A stretch of 7,200 nt of DNA from Betaproteobacteria bacterium (GCA_005888955.1 VBCS01000201.1:1-7200), one strand, 5' to 3'. Shown: positions 1-6,583, counted from the first letter of the stretch. Notes: generated from the sequence alone by a model not told the origin. Made by a program: numbers and translations.

Positions 1-470
1 AGCCCGACGAGCAGGTTCTCGTTCTTCTCCAGCACCCGACACAGCGTGTCGTAGACGATCCAGCCGCCGGCGAGAAACGCGATGCTGATGGCGATGGCCG
101 CAACGGGTGAGAGCGCCAGCACGTTCCTGTCGATAAGATAGGAATTCGCACCCCACCAGTAGATGAGCGCCAGCAATGCCACGCCGGAAAGCCATGTCGT
201 GTAGGCTTCCCACTTCGACCAGTGGAGGTTCTCCGACAGCGGTTCGCCCTTCGGGCCGGTGAGATACTTCTGGCTGCAGTAGAACCCGCCGCCGTGCACC
301 GCCCACAGCTCTCCGGACACGCCGCGCCCGGCGTCCTCCGGCTTCTTCGGGCGCGACAGCGAATTGTCCAGCATCACGAAGTAGAACGACGCGCCGATCC
401 ACGCGATGCCGGCAATGAAATGCAGCCAGCGCACCAAGAGGTTCAGCCAGTCGAGAACGTACGCTTCCAT
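1..470 (-). CDS. puuD: Urate hydroxylase PuuD, membrane-domain N-terminus (partial, runs off the left edge)
   Basis: This gene opens with ATG at 470 and stays open to the window edge, giving 156 complete codons. The visible part matches the N-terminal membrane domain of the PuuD/urate-oxidase-N (DUF989) family. Known members are inner-membrane enzymes that oxidise urate to 5-hydroxyisourate, usually with a C-terminal cytochrome c domain, which would lie outside this window. The start MEAYVLDWLN leads into a hydrophobic segment (about residues 7-34, with WLHFIAGIAWIGASFYF). The family-like stretch GELWAVHGGGFY follows at 53-64. Further membrane segments lie at about 91-108 and 121-143. A Shine-Dalgarno-like AAGG sits 9 bases upstream (480-483). 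The gene follows the binding-protein gene after 121 bases and shares its strand with xdhB and xdhC, which make its substrate. The identification is firm; whether the cytochrome domain is present cannot be seen. Confidence 0.93.
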   Translation of the reverse strand, partial: MEAYVLDWLNLLVRWLHFIAGIAWIGASFYFVMLDNSLSRPKKPEDAGRGVSGELWAVHGGGFYCSQKYLTGPKGEPLSENLHWSKWEAYTTWLSGVALLALIYWWGANSYLIDRNVLALSPVAAIAISIAFLAGGWIVYDTLCRVLEKNENLLVG

Positions 471-506
471 CGAGCATTGCCTTGTTTCTGTTTTTCGCGC
501 GCGGGG

Positions 507-536
507 CGCGGCCGATCCTCCGGGTCGACGGCCGCG
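507..536 (-). other. GC-rich hairpin between binding-protein gene and puuD
   Basis: A perfect 8-bp inverted repeat, CGCGGCCG (507-514) and CGGCCGCG (529-536), encloses a 14-base loop. It lies in the 121-base gap after the binding-protein stop codon and ends 36 bases before the puuD start. On the minus strand it is followed by an A-rich, not U-rich, stretch, so it is not a standard intrinsic terminator. A role in protecting the 3' end of the upstream message is possible but inferred. Confidence 0.45.
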
Positions 537-576
537 AAGCCGGAGACCGGGCCCCGCGCAGTTATCCGGGTCGACG
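519..576. repeat. 12-bp direct repeat TCCGGGTCGACG in the puuD leader
   Basis: The 12-mer TCCGGGTCGACG occurs at 519-530 and again, identically, at 565-576, with start points 46 bases apart. Each copy holds the palindrome GTCGAC. Both copies lie in the gap between the binding-protein gene and puuD. The first copy overlaps the loop and right arm of the 507-536 hairpin. Paired sites could be operators or just a small duplication; nothing here decides between these. Confidence 0.4.
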
Positions 577-591
577 TAAATGCCTGTCGGA

Positions 592-1692
592 TTACTTCTT
601 CGGCAGGCTGCCCTGTACCCCTTCGACGTAGAAGTCCATCTTCTGCATCTCGTCGTCACTCATCGTCTTGCCGGCGGCGACGCGTTCCTTGCCGCTGTTG
701 TCCTTCACCGGGCCCTGAAACGGATGCAGCTTGCCGGCGACGATGTCCTTCTCCTTCGCGGCCACCAGGGTTGCAACGTCCTTCGGGACCGCGGAGTTGA
801 GAGGCGCGAGCTTGATCATGCCGTCCTTGAGGCCGCCCCAGACGCTCGCCGGCTTCCAGTTGCCGGCGATCACTTCCTGCGCGATCTTGGTGTAATAGGC
901 GCCCCACTGATGGGTGGTCGCGGTCAGATGCGCGTGCGCTCCGTATTTGGACATGTCGGAGTGATAGCCGAACGCGTACTTGCCCTTCTCCTCCGCCGCT
1001 TGCACGACGGCGGTCGAGTCGGTGTGATGCGTGACGACGTCCGCCCCCTGCGAGATCAGCGTGTTTGCCGCTTCGCGCTCACGCCCCGGGTCGTACCAGG
1101 AGTTCGTCCAGATCACCTTCAACTCCGCCTTGGGATTGACGCTGCGCATCCCTTGCGTGAAGGCGTTGATTCCCTGGACCACTTCGGGGATCGGGAACGC
1201 GGCGACGTAGCCCGCGACGTTGCTCTTGGTCATCTTGCCGGCGATCACGCCGCACAGGTACCGGCCCTCGTAGAAGCGCGCGTTGTAGATGCCGACATTC
1301 TTCGCCGTCTTGTAGCCGGTCGCATGCTCGAAAACGCTGTTCGGAAACTGCGCCGCGACCTTGATGGTCGGATTCATGTAACCGAACGACGTCGTGAAGA
1401 TGAGCTTGTTCCCGCTGGAGGCGAGCTCGCGGATGACGCGCTCCGCATCGGCGCCTTCGGGCACGTTCTCGACGAATTTGGTTTCCACCTTGCCGGAGAG
1501 CGCCTTCTCCATTTCCTTGCGACCCTGGTCGTGCTGGTACGTCCAGCCCGCGTCCCCCACGGGGCTCACGTAGACAAAGCCGACTTTCAGCGGCGCCTGG
1601 GCGAGAGCTGCTCCAGCCGCCAATACGGCTCCTGCCGCCAGGCCCAGTGCCCAGCGGGTGACGCGACTGCTTGGTTGACTGCTTGGTTTCAT
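592..1692 (-). CDS. BMP/PnrA-family periplasmic substrate-binding protein of a purine/nucleoside-type ABC importer
   Basis: A 366-residue protein that would capture a purine or nucleoside in the periplasm and deliver it to the permease/ATPase encoded just upstream. A signal peptide is clear: basic residues (R10, R13), a hydrophobic Ala/Leu/Gly core at 15-30, and AxA sites (A29-L-A31 or A31-Q-A33) before PLKVGFVYVSP. No lipobox cysteine is seen, so it should be soluble rather than a lipoprotein. BMP-family signatures include GDAGWTYQHDQG (46-57), TTSFGYMNPT (100-109), FEHATGYKTAKN (121-132), EGRYLCGVIAGKM (142-154), WTNSWYDPGRE (195-205), THHTDS (221-226) and FGYHSDMSKYG (241-251). I chose the ATG at 1692 because GAGGAG (1700-1705) lies 7 bases upstream and the signal peptide starts cleanly there. 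The in-frame ATG at 1698 is too close to that site, and the one at 1761 would add 23 Arg-rich residues. The gene is last in the transporter block and next to puuD. The ligand is not determined by the sequence. Confidence 0.94.
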   Translation of the reverse strand: MKPSSQPSSRVTRWALGLAAGAVLAAGAALAQAPLKVGFVYVSPVGDAGWTYQHDQGRKEMEKALSGKVETKFVENVPEGADAERVIRELASSGNKLIFTTSFGYMNPTIKVAAQFPNSVFEHATGYKTAKNVGIYNARFYEGRYLCGVIAGKMTKSNVAGYVAAFPIPEVVQGINAFTQGMRSVNPKAELKVIWTNSWYDPGREREAANTLISQGADVVTHHTDSTAVVQAAEEKGKYAFGYHSDMSKYGAHAHLTATTHQWGAYYTKIAQEVIAGNWKPASVWGGLKDGMIKLAPLNSAVPKDVATLVAAKEKDIVAGKLHPFQGPVKDNSGKERVAAGKTMSDDEMQKMDFYVEGVQGSLPKK

Positions 1693-1699
1693 GCTCATT

Positions 1700-1705
1700 C
1701 TCCTC
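1700..1705 (-). promoter_or_regulatory. Shine-Dalgarno site deciding the binding-protein start
   Basis: GAGGAG on the minus strand ends 7 bases before the ATG at 1692 but only one base before the ATG at 1698. This favours 1692 as the true start. Confidence 0.75.
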
Positions 1706-1745
1706 GATGAACGGTCTGCACGCCCGGTTCGCTTGAGTCGCGGAC

Positions 1746-1769
1746 GCCCCGTCCGGGTCACGACGGGGC
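1746..1769 (-). other. Stable stem-loop between permease 2 and binding-protein genes
   Basis: A perfect 8-bp inverted repeat, GCCCCGTC (1746-1753) and GACGGGGC (1762-1769), has an 8-base loop. It lies in the 132-base gap between the permease 2 stop codon (1825-1827) and the binding-protein start (1692). No U-run follows it on the minus strand, so it is unlikely to be a full terminator. Known transporter operons use such structures as RNA-processing or 5'-end protection elements that raise binding-protein levels relative to membrane subunits. That function is inferred here. Apart from an unused AAGGAG just after the permease stop codon, I see nothing else clear in this gap. Confidence 0.55.
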
Positions 1770-1824
1770 ACGCTTAGAGTTGCGATGATGACGCTCGCTT
1801 TTTCTTCGATAAGCACTCCTTGGG

Positions 1825-2745
1825 TCAATCGGGCCGATACGACTTGGCGAGCGACACCGGCGCGTTGAGCCGGATCGTGGCGAGATTGCGCGAGATGAAG
1901 ACCAGCACGACGATCGTCGCCAGGTACGGCAGCGATGAGAGGAATTGCGACGCGATCGCGATCCCCGCTCCCTGTGCGAAAAACTGCGCGATAGTGACGC
2001 CGCCGAACAGATAGGCGCCGATCATCACGCGCGCCGGACGCCACGTCGCGAACACGACCAGTGCGAGCGCGATCCAGCCGCGACCGGCAGTCATGCCTTC
2101 CACCCAGAGCGGCGCGTAGAACTCGGAAAGGTACGCTCCGCCCAGTCCGGCCATCGCGCCGCCGAAGAGCGTGGCGAGATAGCGTATGCGGATCACCGGG
2201 TAGCCGATCGCATGCGCCGACTCGGGCGACTCGCCGATCGAGCGCAGCACCAATCCGGCGCGGCTCCGGTAGAGGAACCACGCGATCACCGCGAACAGCG
2301 CCCACGAGACATACACCAGCACGTGATACTTGAACAGCAGCGGCCCGAGCACGGGAATCTCCGCGAGCAGGGGAATCGCCGGCGGCGGTGCGACGGTAAG
2401 CGACACGCTCTCGTAGGGCTTGCCGAGAAACGCGGAGAGGCCGACGCCGAAGAGGGTGAGCGCAAGTCCCGAGGCAACCTGATTCGCCATCAGGTTCAGC
2501 GTAAGCACGGCGAAGATGAGCGCCATCGCCGCGCCGGCCACCATCCCCGCCAACGTGCCGACCCACGGATTTCCGGTCTGCGACGCGACCGCGAATCCCG
2601 TGACGGCGCCCATCAGCATCATGCCTTCGACACCGAGATTGAGCACGCCGGATTTCTCGGTGACGAGCTCGCCGAGTGCTGCGAAAACCATCGGCGTGCC
2701 GGCGGCAACGGCCGCGACCAGGATCGGAATGAGCGTGTCCATCAT
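1825..2745 (-). CDS. ABC transporter inner-membrane permease 2 (BPD_transp_2 family, nucleoside/purine type)
   Basis: A 306-residue hydrophobic protein, the shorter of the two permeases normally paired in BMP-dependent nucleoside importers. It resembles NupQ/YufQ-type subunits, and 306 residues is a usual length. Family features visible are EKSGVLNLGVEGMM (30-43), near-continuous membrane segments at about 4-24, 43-57, 62-84, 90-107, 141-160, 188-205, 223-235 and 268-285, the cytoplasmic coupling-type loop RSIGESPESAHAIGY (168-182), and GRGWIALALVVFATWRP (221-237). Its start overlaps the end of permease 1 as ATGA (2742-2745), a classic sign of translational coupling. A second ATG at 2742 is equally possible. 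Only a weak AGG precedes the start, so translation probably depends on ribosomes finishing permease 1, which matters because permease 1 is disrupted. The gene itself shows no defect. Confidence 0.94.
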   Translation of the reverse strand: MMDTLIPILVAAVAAGTPMVFAALGELVTEKSGVLNLGVEGMMLMGAVTGFAVASQTGNPWVGTLAGMVAGAAMALIFAVLTLNLMANQVASGLALTLFGVGLSAFLGKPYESVSLTVAPPPAIPLLAEIPVLGPLLFKYHVLVYVSWALFAVIAWFLYRSRAGLVLRSIGESPESAHAIGYPVIRIRYLATLFGGAMAGLGGAYLSEFYAPLWVEGMTAGRGWIALALVVFATWRPARVMIGAYLFGGVTIAQFFAQGAGIAIASQFLSSLPYLATIVVLVFISRNLATIRLNAPVSLAKSYRPD

Positions 2746-3793
2746 GCCGTTGCCTGCGCGAGCTGCACCTGCACCTTCGGCGGGCGGACTACCCTGACGC
2801 GGTAGTTGATGAACACGTCGGAGCCGAGGAGGAAGAACAAAAGCATGCCCTGAAACAATCCGGTCATCGCGGAAGGCAGTTGCAGGCCCATCTGCGCCGC
2901 TTCGCCGCCCAGATAGAGCAGCGACATCAACAAGCTCGCGAGCAGGATACCGATCGGATGCAGCCGGCCGACAAAAGCGACGATGATCGCAGCAAAGCCG
3001 TAGCCCGGCGACACCGACGGCAGCAGCTGGCCGATCGGGCCCGCGACTTCGCCCATGCCAGCAATGCCTGCCGCCGCGCCGCCCAGGAGCAAGCCGAGCC
3101 AGATCATCCGGTGGGCATTGAAGCCGGCGTATCGCGCGGCGGCGTCGGCGAGCCCGGCCACCCGCATCTGGAAGCGAGCGAGATCAGGAAGCCGACATTG
3201 AGTCGCGTTCCCGGGAGCAGTATCGGATACAAGGCCGCCTCGGTGAACTGCTTGCTCTGCGGGAAGTTGAATCCTTCCGGATCGCGCCACGGCTCGTGCA
3301 CCAGCCAGCTCAACAGGAAATTGGCGACGTAAACCAGCATCAGGCTCACCAGGATCTCGTTGGTGTTGAAGCGGGTGCGCAGCAGCGCCGGGATCGCCGC
3401 CCACAGCATGCCGCCGATCGCGCCGGCGACGACCATCGTGGGCAGGATCAAGCCGCTTTCACTGCCGTGGAAATACAGCGCGACTCCGCCCGCAAAGATG
3501 GCGCCGAGCACGAGCTGACCTTCGGCGCCGATGTTCCAGACGTTCGCGCGATACCCGCACGCCAGGCCGACGGCGATCAGCATCAGCGGAGAGGCCTTGA
3601 GCAGCAGCTCGGCAAAGCCGTTGAGATCGTGGACCGGATAGATGAAAAAGGTGTAGAACGCCTGCAGCGGATTCTTGCCCAGCGCCGAAAACAGGATGAA
3701 TCCGGCGATCACGGTCAGCATCGCCGCGAACAGCGGCGACAGATAACCCATCAGGCGCGATGGCTCCGCGCGCGTTTCAAGCTTGAGCCGCAT
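2742..3793 (-). pseudogene. ABC transporter inner-membrane permease 1, frame-disrupted by a short internal deletion
   Basis: This is the longer NupP/YufP-like permease partner. The first part, from ATG at 3793, is normal for about 207 residues: a membrane segment at about 17-38, then KASPLMLIAVGLACGYRANVWNIGAEGQ (66-93, cited by its ends KASPL and GAEGQ), FNTNEILVSLMLVY (142-155) and LNVGFLISLA (198-207). The frame then runs into unrelated residues and stops at 3104-3106, giving 229 residues. From 3173 the normal continuation resumes one frame over as FQMRVAGLADAAARYAGF and runs 143 residues to the stop at 2742, with PGYGFAAIIVAFVGRLHPIG intact. Family members usually carry about 15-20 more residues, including a membrane segment, between these two blocks, so both a piece and the frame are missing. 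A strong AAGGAGGG (3801-3808) lies 7 bases before the start. It could be a real pseudogene, a recent mutation or an assembly error. Confidence 0.85.
3171..3184 (-). other. Deletion/frameshift junction within permease 1
   Basis: Here the frame encoding NVGFLISLA meets the frame encoding FQMRVAG. The minus strand reads ATCTCGCTCGCTTC, with a tandem TCGC/TCGC at the join that could have served as microhomology for a deletion. There is no slippery heptamer of the X XXY YYZ type, and a simple -1 slip would not restore the missing membrane segment. This argues against programmed frameshifting. Confidence 0.75.
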
Positions 3794-3797
3794 GGCT

Positions 3798-5468
3798 CTA
3801 CCCTCCTTGTGTCCCCTGTGCAGTTGGCGAACTCGGCGTGTCGGGTGAACTCGGTCGGCCGGCGGCGCGCCCTTCGGGCCTTCGCTCGGCTTCGCCTCGC
3901 GCGCCGGCCTCACTCGCCTCCGGCGCGAAATGGGCCGGGTCGCCGGCATCCGGCCACATCCCGCTCATCCATACGCCGATTTCCTCGACATTGGTTTCCT
4001 TGATCGGTTTGGCCGGCGACAGGCGACCCTTGGCGATGACCGCCAGGCGATCGCTCACTTCGAACAACTCGTCGAGCTCTTCCGACAGCACGAGTATCGC
4101 CACCCCCTCGTTGCGCAGGTCGATGATCTTCTGCCGAATGAATGCGGCCGCACCCACATCTACACCCCACGTAGGCTGCGCGACGACGAGCACCTTGGGC
4201 TGTTGCATGATTTCGCGGCCGACGATGAACTTCTGCAGGTTGCCGCCCGAAAGACTCTTGGCCTCCGACTGCGGGCCGCCGCATTTGACGTTGAAGGCTT
4301 CGATGCACGAAGCGGCGAAAGCCGTGATCGCCGAGAACCTGATCAGACCGTTGCTGACAAAGCCGCTGCGGTGAGCGGTCAGCAACGCGTTGTCCGCGAG
4401 CGACATGCGCGGTACCGCGCCGCGGCCGAGGCGTTCTTCGGGAACGAAACACAGGCCCAGCTCGCGCCGCGCGGCCGGGCTCATCCGGCCCGCTTCGGCG
4501 CCGCAAAGAATGACCGGGTGCTTTTCGGAAACCGGCTCTTCGCCCGAGATCGCCGCCAACAGCTCCTGTTGGCCGTTGCCGGAAACGCCGGCGATGCCGA
4601 CGATCTCGCCACTGTGCACGGAGAGATGCAGGTCCTTCAGGTCCGTGCCGAAGGGATCGGGCGATTCCCGGTTCAGGCCGGCGAGGACGAGCCTCGGCTC
4701 GCCGGTCTTGGCCGCGCCGTGCTGCGGATGCGGCAGGTCCTTGCCGATCATCATTCGCGCCATACTCTTCGGCGTTTCTTGCCGCGGGTCGCAATGGTCC
4801 GTGACCTCGCCGCCGCGCAGCACGGTCGCATTCGTGCACAGCTCCTGGATCTCATCGAGCTTGTGGCTGATATACAGGATGGTGCAACCTTCCGTCGAGA
4901 GCTGCCGCAGCGTTTCGAACAATTTGCGCACGGCTTGCGGTGTGAGGACCGATGTCGGCTCGTCCATGATGAGCAGCTTCGGATTGACGAGCAGGCAGCG
5001 GATGATCTCCACGCGCTGCCGTTCGCCGACCGACAGCGAATGGACGAGCCGGCGCGGATCGACGGGCAGGCCGTAGCGCTCCGAAACCTCGGTGATGCGC
5101 CTGCCGAGCTCGCCCAGCTCGGGCTTGCCCGGCAGCGCCAGCGATACGTTCTCGGCAACAGTCAGCGTCTCGAACAGCGAGAAGTGCTGGAAGACCATCC
5201 CGATGCCAAGCTCGCGGGCATGCGCCGGATTCGCTACGATGACCCGCTTGCCCTCCCAGCGCACCTCGCCCGCGTCCGGCTTGACGACGCCGTAGATGAT
5301 CTTCATCAGCGTGCTCTTGCCGGCGCCATTCTCGCCGAGCACCGCGTGGATCTCGCCCGGCAGCGCAGTGAGCGACACGTTCTTGTTCGCGACGACGGCG
5401 GGATAGATCTTCGTGATGCCGCGAAGCTCGATGCGGGGGACCGCAGATACCGTTGTCTCACTCGACAT
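3798..5468 (-). CDS. Double-domain ABC transporter ATPase for a BMP-dependent purine/nucleoside importer
   Basis: A 556-residue protein with two fused nucleotide-binding domains, as in RbsA/NupO/YufO ATPases that drive CUT2-type importers on the inner face of the membrane. Domain 1 is complete: Walker A GENGAGKS (45-52), Q-loop Q94 in MVFQHF, signature LSVGERQR (145-152), Walker B LLIMDEPTS (165-173) and switch H202 in ISHKLDE. Domain 2 is degenerate in the way usual for the family: GIAGVSGNGQQEL (291-303) without the Walker lysine, VPEERLGRG (342-350), LSGGNLQK (406-413) and VAQPTWGVDVGA (429-440) in place of Walker B DEP. The start at 5468 has AGGGAG 8 bases upstream (5477-5482). The gene begins 50 bases after xdhC ends, and permease 1 starts 4 bases after its stop. 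The odd part is residues from about 518 to 556, a low-complexity Arg/Gly/Pro/Ser tail beyond the usual WMSGMW end, encoded by a GC-rich palindrome. Confidence 0.95.
   Translation of the reverse strand: MSSETTVSAVPRIELRGITKIYPAVVANKNVSLTALPGEIHAVLGENGAGKSTLMKIIYGVVKPDAGEVRWEGKRVIVANPAHARELGIGMVFQHFSLFETLTVAENVSLALPGKPELGELGRRITEVSERYGLPVDPRRLVHSLSVGERQRVEIIRCLLVNPKLLIMDEPTSVLTPQAVRKLFETLRQLSTEGCTILYISHKLDEIQELCTNATVLRGGEVTDHCDPRQETPKSMARMMIGKDLPHPQHGAAKTGEPRLVLAGLNRESPDPFGTDLKDLHLSVHSGEIVGIAGVSGNGQQELLAAISGEEPVSEKHPVILCGAEAGRMSPAARRELGLCFVPEERLGRGAVPRMSLADNALLTAHRSGFVSNGLIRFSAITAFAASCIEAFNVKCGGPQSEAKSLSGGNLQKFIVGREIMQQPKVLVVAQPTWGVDVGAAAFIRQKIIDLRNEGVAILVLSEELDELFEVSDRLAVIAKGRLSPAKPIKETNVEEIGVWMSGMWPDAGDPAHFAPEASEAGARGEAERRPEGRAAGRPSSPDTPSSPTAQGTQGG
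3801..3808 (-). promoter_or_regulatory. Strong Shine-Dalgarno for permease 1 inside the ATPase gene's last codons
   Basis: AAGGAGGG on the minus strand ends 7 bases before the permease 1 ATG at 3793. It also encodes the final Gln-Gly-Gly of the ATPase just before its TAG stop. The extreme 3' end of the ATPase gene therefore doubles as the ribosome-binding site of the next gene. Confidence 0.8.
3857..3909. repeat. GC-rich imperfect palindrome (REP-like) in the ATPase 3' coding end
   Basis: The left arm GGCCGGC (3857-3863) plus GCGC (3867-3870) pairs with GCGC (3899-3902) plus GCCGGCC (3903-3909), leaving a 3-base bulge GGC at 3864-3866. The interior holds two small self-complementary motifs around TTC, GCCCTTCGGGC (3869-3879) and GGCTTCGCC (3888-3896). 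The element is translated as the tail residues around GEAERRPEGRAAGRP. It resembles a REP-like palindromic unit read through in frame; whether it recurs in the genome cannot be told from one window. Confidence 0.5.
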
Positions 5469-5518
5469 TCAAGCTGCTCCCTGATGATCCACTGCTCGCG
5501 TCGTTCCTGCCGGCGGCT

Positions 5519-6583
5519 TTAGGCGCGGCGCGCCTGCGCCGGCGCCGCGTCCGCGGCAGCCCGGCGCTCGCGCGCTTGCAACACTTCCGCGGCCACCGCG
5601 ATGGCGATGGCGGCGGGCTCCTTGCCGGATATGCCGGGCACGCCGATCGGGCAGGTCATGTGTCTGAATCGCGCGGGTGGCACGCCCCGGTTTTTCATGC
5701 GCTTTTCGAACGCTCGCCGCTTCGACACCGAGCCGATCAGACCGAAGTACGCGAAATCGCTGCGCGCGAGGATCGCCTCCGCAAGCTCCTGGTCGAGCGC
5801 ATGGCTGTGGGTCATGACCAGGAAGTAGCTTCCCGGCGCTGCCGCGTCCACTTCGGATGTCGGAGCATCGGCGCAGGCGACCGTTACGTTCGCAGGCAGG
5901 TCGCGCGGGAACTGATCGTCGCGGCTGTCGACCCAGGTAACACGGCAGGGCATGCCAGCGAGCACGTGCACCAGCGCGCGGCCGACATGCCCGGCGCCGA
6001 AGAGCACGATCGAAAAGTCCGCTGCGCGTTGCGGCTCGAACAAGAACAGAGCGGGCGCGTCAGGAGCGCCGATCTGCATGAGTCGTACGCTTTCGCCGTT
6101 CGCGAGCAACTCGCGGGCGATCTCCGTCGCTTGCATATCCAGGCCGGCACCAAGCGTGCCGATAGCGCAGTCGGAGGTGACGACGAGCTTGCCGGCGTGC
6201 GTGGCGCCGTGCGCCGCGGTCACCAGCACGCAGGGGGTTCCGTCGCGCCGGAATGTCGAGACCGTGTCCACCCACTCGGCCGTTGTGCTCACCGGATCGA
6301 ACAAGAGGTTCACGAGTCCGCCACAGCACTGGCCGAGGCTCGCGCCGAGCGGGAACCGGCGCAGCGCGCCGTTGGCGCCGCGCGCGAGGAGATCGCGGGC
6401 GATCGCGATCGCCTGGTGCTCGAGATGGCCGCCGCCGATCGTGCCGTCCGCGTCGCCGGCCGTGACGATCATCTTGGCTCCGGGTTCGCGCGGCGCCGAA
6501 CCCTTGATCGAAGCCACCGTGACCAGGACCGCCGCCGTTCCCTCGCGGCGCAGGCGCTGGAGCTCGCCAACCCAATCGTTCAT
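5519..6583 (-). CDS. xdhC: XdhC, molybdenum-cofactor binding/insertion factor for xanthine dehydrogenase
   Basis: A 354-residue cytoplasmic protein of the XdhC/CoxI family. Characterised XdhC binds molybdenum cofactor, supports its sulfuration and inserts it into the XdhB subunit, without being part of the final enzyme. Family marks are SAPREPGAKM (29-38), GTIGGGHLE (47-55) and the conserved Cys pair in LGQCCGG (83-89). A Rossmann-type C-terminal domain has FGAGHVGRALVHVL (195-208) followed by the acidic strand-end WVDSRDDQFP (217-226). GLIGSVSKRRAF (281-292) and PIGVPGISGKEPAAIAIAVA (312-331) complete the set. The start at 6583 overlaps the xdhB stop as ATGA, and GAGG lies 7 bases upstream, so translational coupling with its client enzyme is likely. 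Length is somewhat above the family norm because of an Ala/Arg-rich tail (about 337-354). No key motif is missing. Confidence 0.95.
   Translation of the reverse strand: MNDWVGELQRLRREGTAAVLVTVASIKGSAPREPGAKMIVTAGDADGTIGGGHLEHQAIAIARDLLARGANGALRRFPLGASLGQCCGGLVNLLFDPVSTTAEWVDTVSTFRRDGTPCVLVTAAHGATHAGKLVVTSDCAIGTLGAGLDMQATEIARELLANGESVRLMQIGAPDAPALFLFEPQRAADFSIVLFGAGHVGRALVHVLAGMPCRVTWVDSRDDQFPRDLPANVTVACADAPTSEVDAAAPGSYFLVMTHSHALDQELAEAILARSDFAYFGLIGSVSKRRAFEKRMKNRGVPPARFRHMTCPIGVPGISGKEPAAIAIAVAAEVLQARERRAAADAAPAQARRA
5524..5549 (-). other. GC-rich inverted repeat at the 3' end of xdhC
   Basis: CGCGGCGC (5524-5531) and GCGCCGCG (5542-5549) form a perfect 8-bp stem with a 10-base loop, inside the codons for the Ala/Arg tail and just before the xdhC stop codon (5519-5521). 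No U-tract follows on the minus strand. GC-rich Ala/Arg coding sequence can form such a repeat by chance, so function is uncertain. The 50-base gap that follows, up to the ATPase start, shows only its Shine-Dalgarno site. Confidence 0.35.

Noticed and set aside
491..507. T-run at 491-495 beside GC-rich DNA as an intrinsic terminator
   Set aside because: The T-run is on the plus strand upstream of the stem, so on the transcribed minus strand it reads as A residues. No plus-strand gene ends there.
580..1710. Plus-strand open frame of 376 codons opposite the binding-protein gene
   Set aside because: The minus-strand protein has a signal peptide and BMP motifs; the plus-strand product has neither a domain nor a ribosome site that I can see.
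592..1761. Binding-protein start at 1761 (389 residues)
   Set aside because: This would place 23 Arg-rich residues ahead of a normal signal peptide and put the 1746-1769 stem-loop in coding sequence. The ATG at 1692 has the well-spaced GAGGAG.
1795..1840. Possible promoter or small gene right after permease 2 (TTGACC and AAGGAG on the minus strand)
   Set aside because: No matching -10 box lies 16-18 bases after TTGACC, and no start codon sits at a useful distance from AAGGAG; the open stretch beyond it shows no protein-like character.
1079..2566. Minus-strand open frame of 495 codons spanning permease 2 and the binding-protein gene
   Set aside because: It is out of frame with both real genes and is Arg-rich nonsense; it only exists because stop codons are rare in GC-rich DNA.
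3160..3190. Programmed -1 ribosomal frameshift as an explanation for permease 1
   Set aside because: There is no slippery heptamer, and a slip would join the two blocks but leave out the membrane segment that family members have there.
3930..5522. Long plus-strand open frame of 530 codons opposite the ABC ATPase
   Set aside because: It lies entirely antisense to a gene with complete ABC motifs. The translation is Arg/Asp/Leu-rich with no recognisable domain, as expected for the complementary frame of GC-rich coding DNA.
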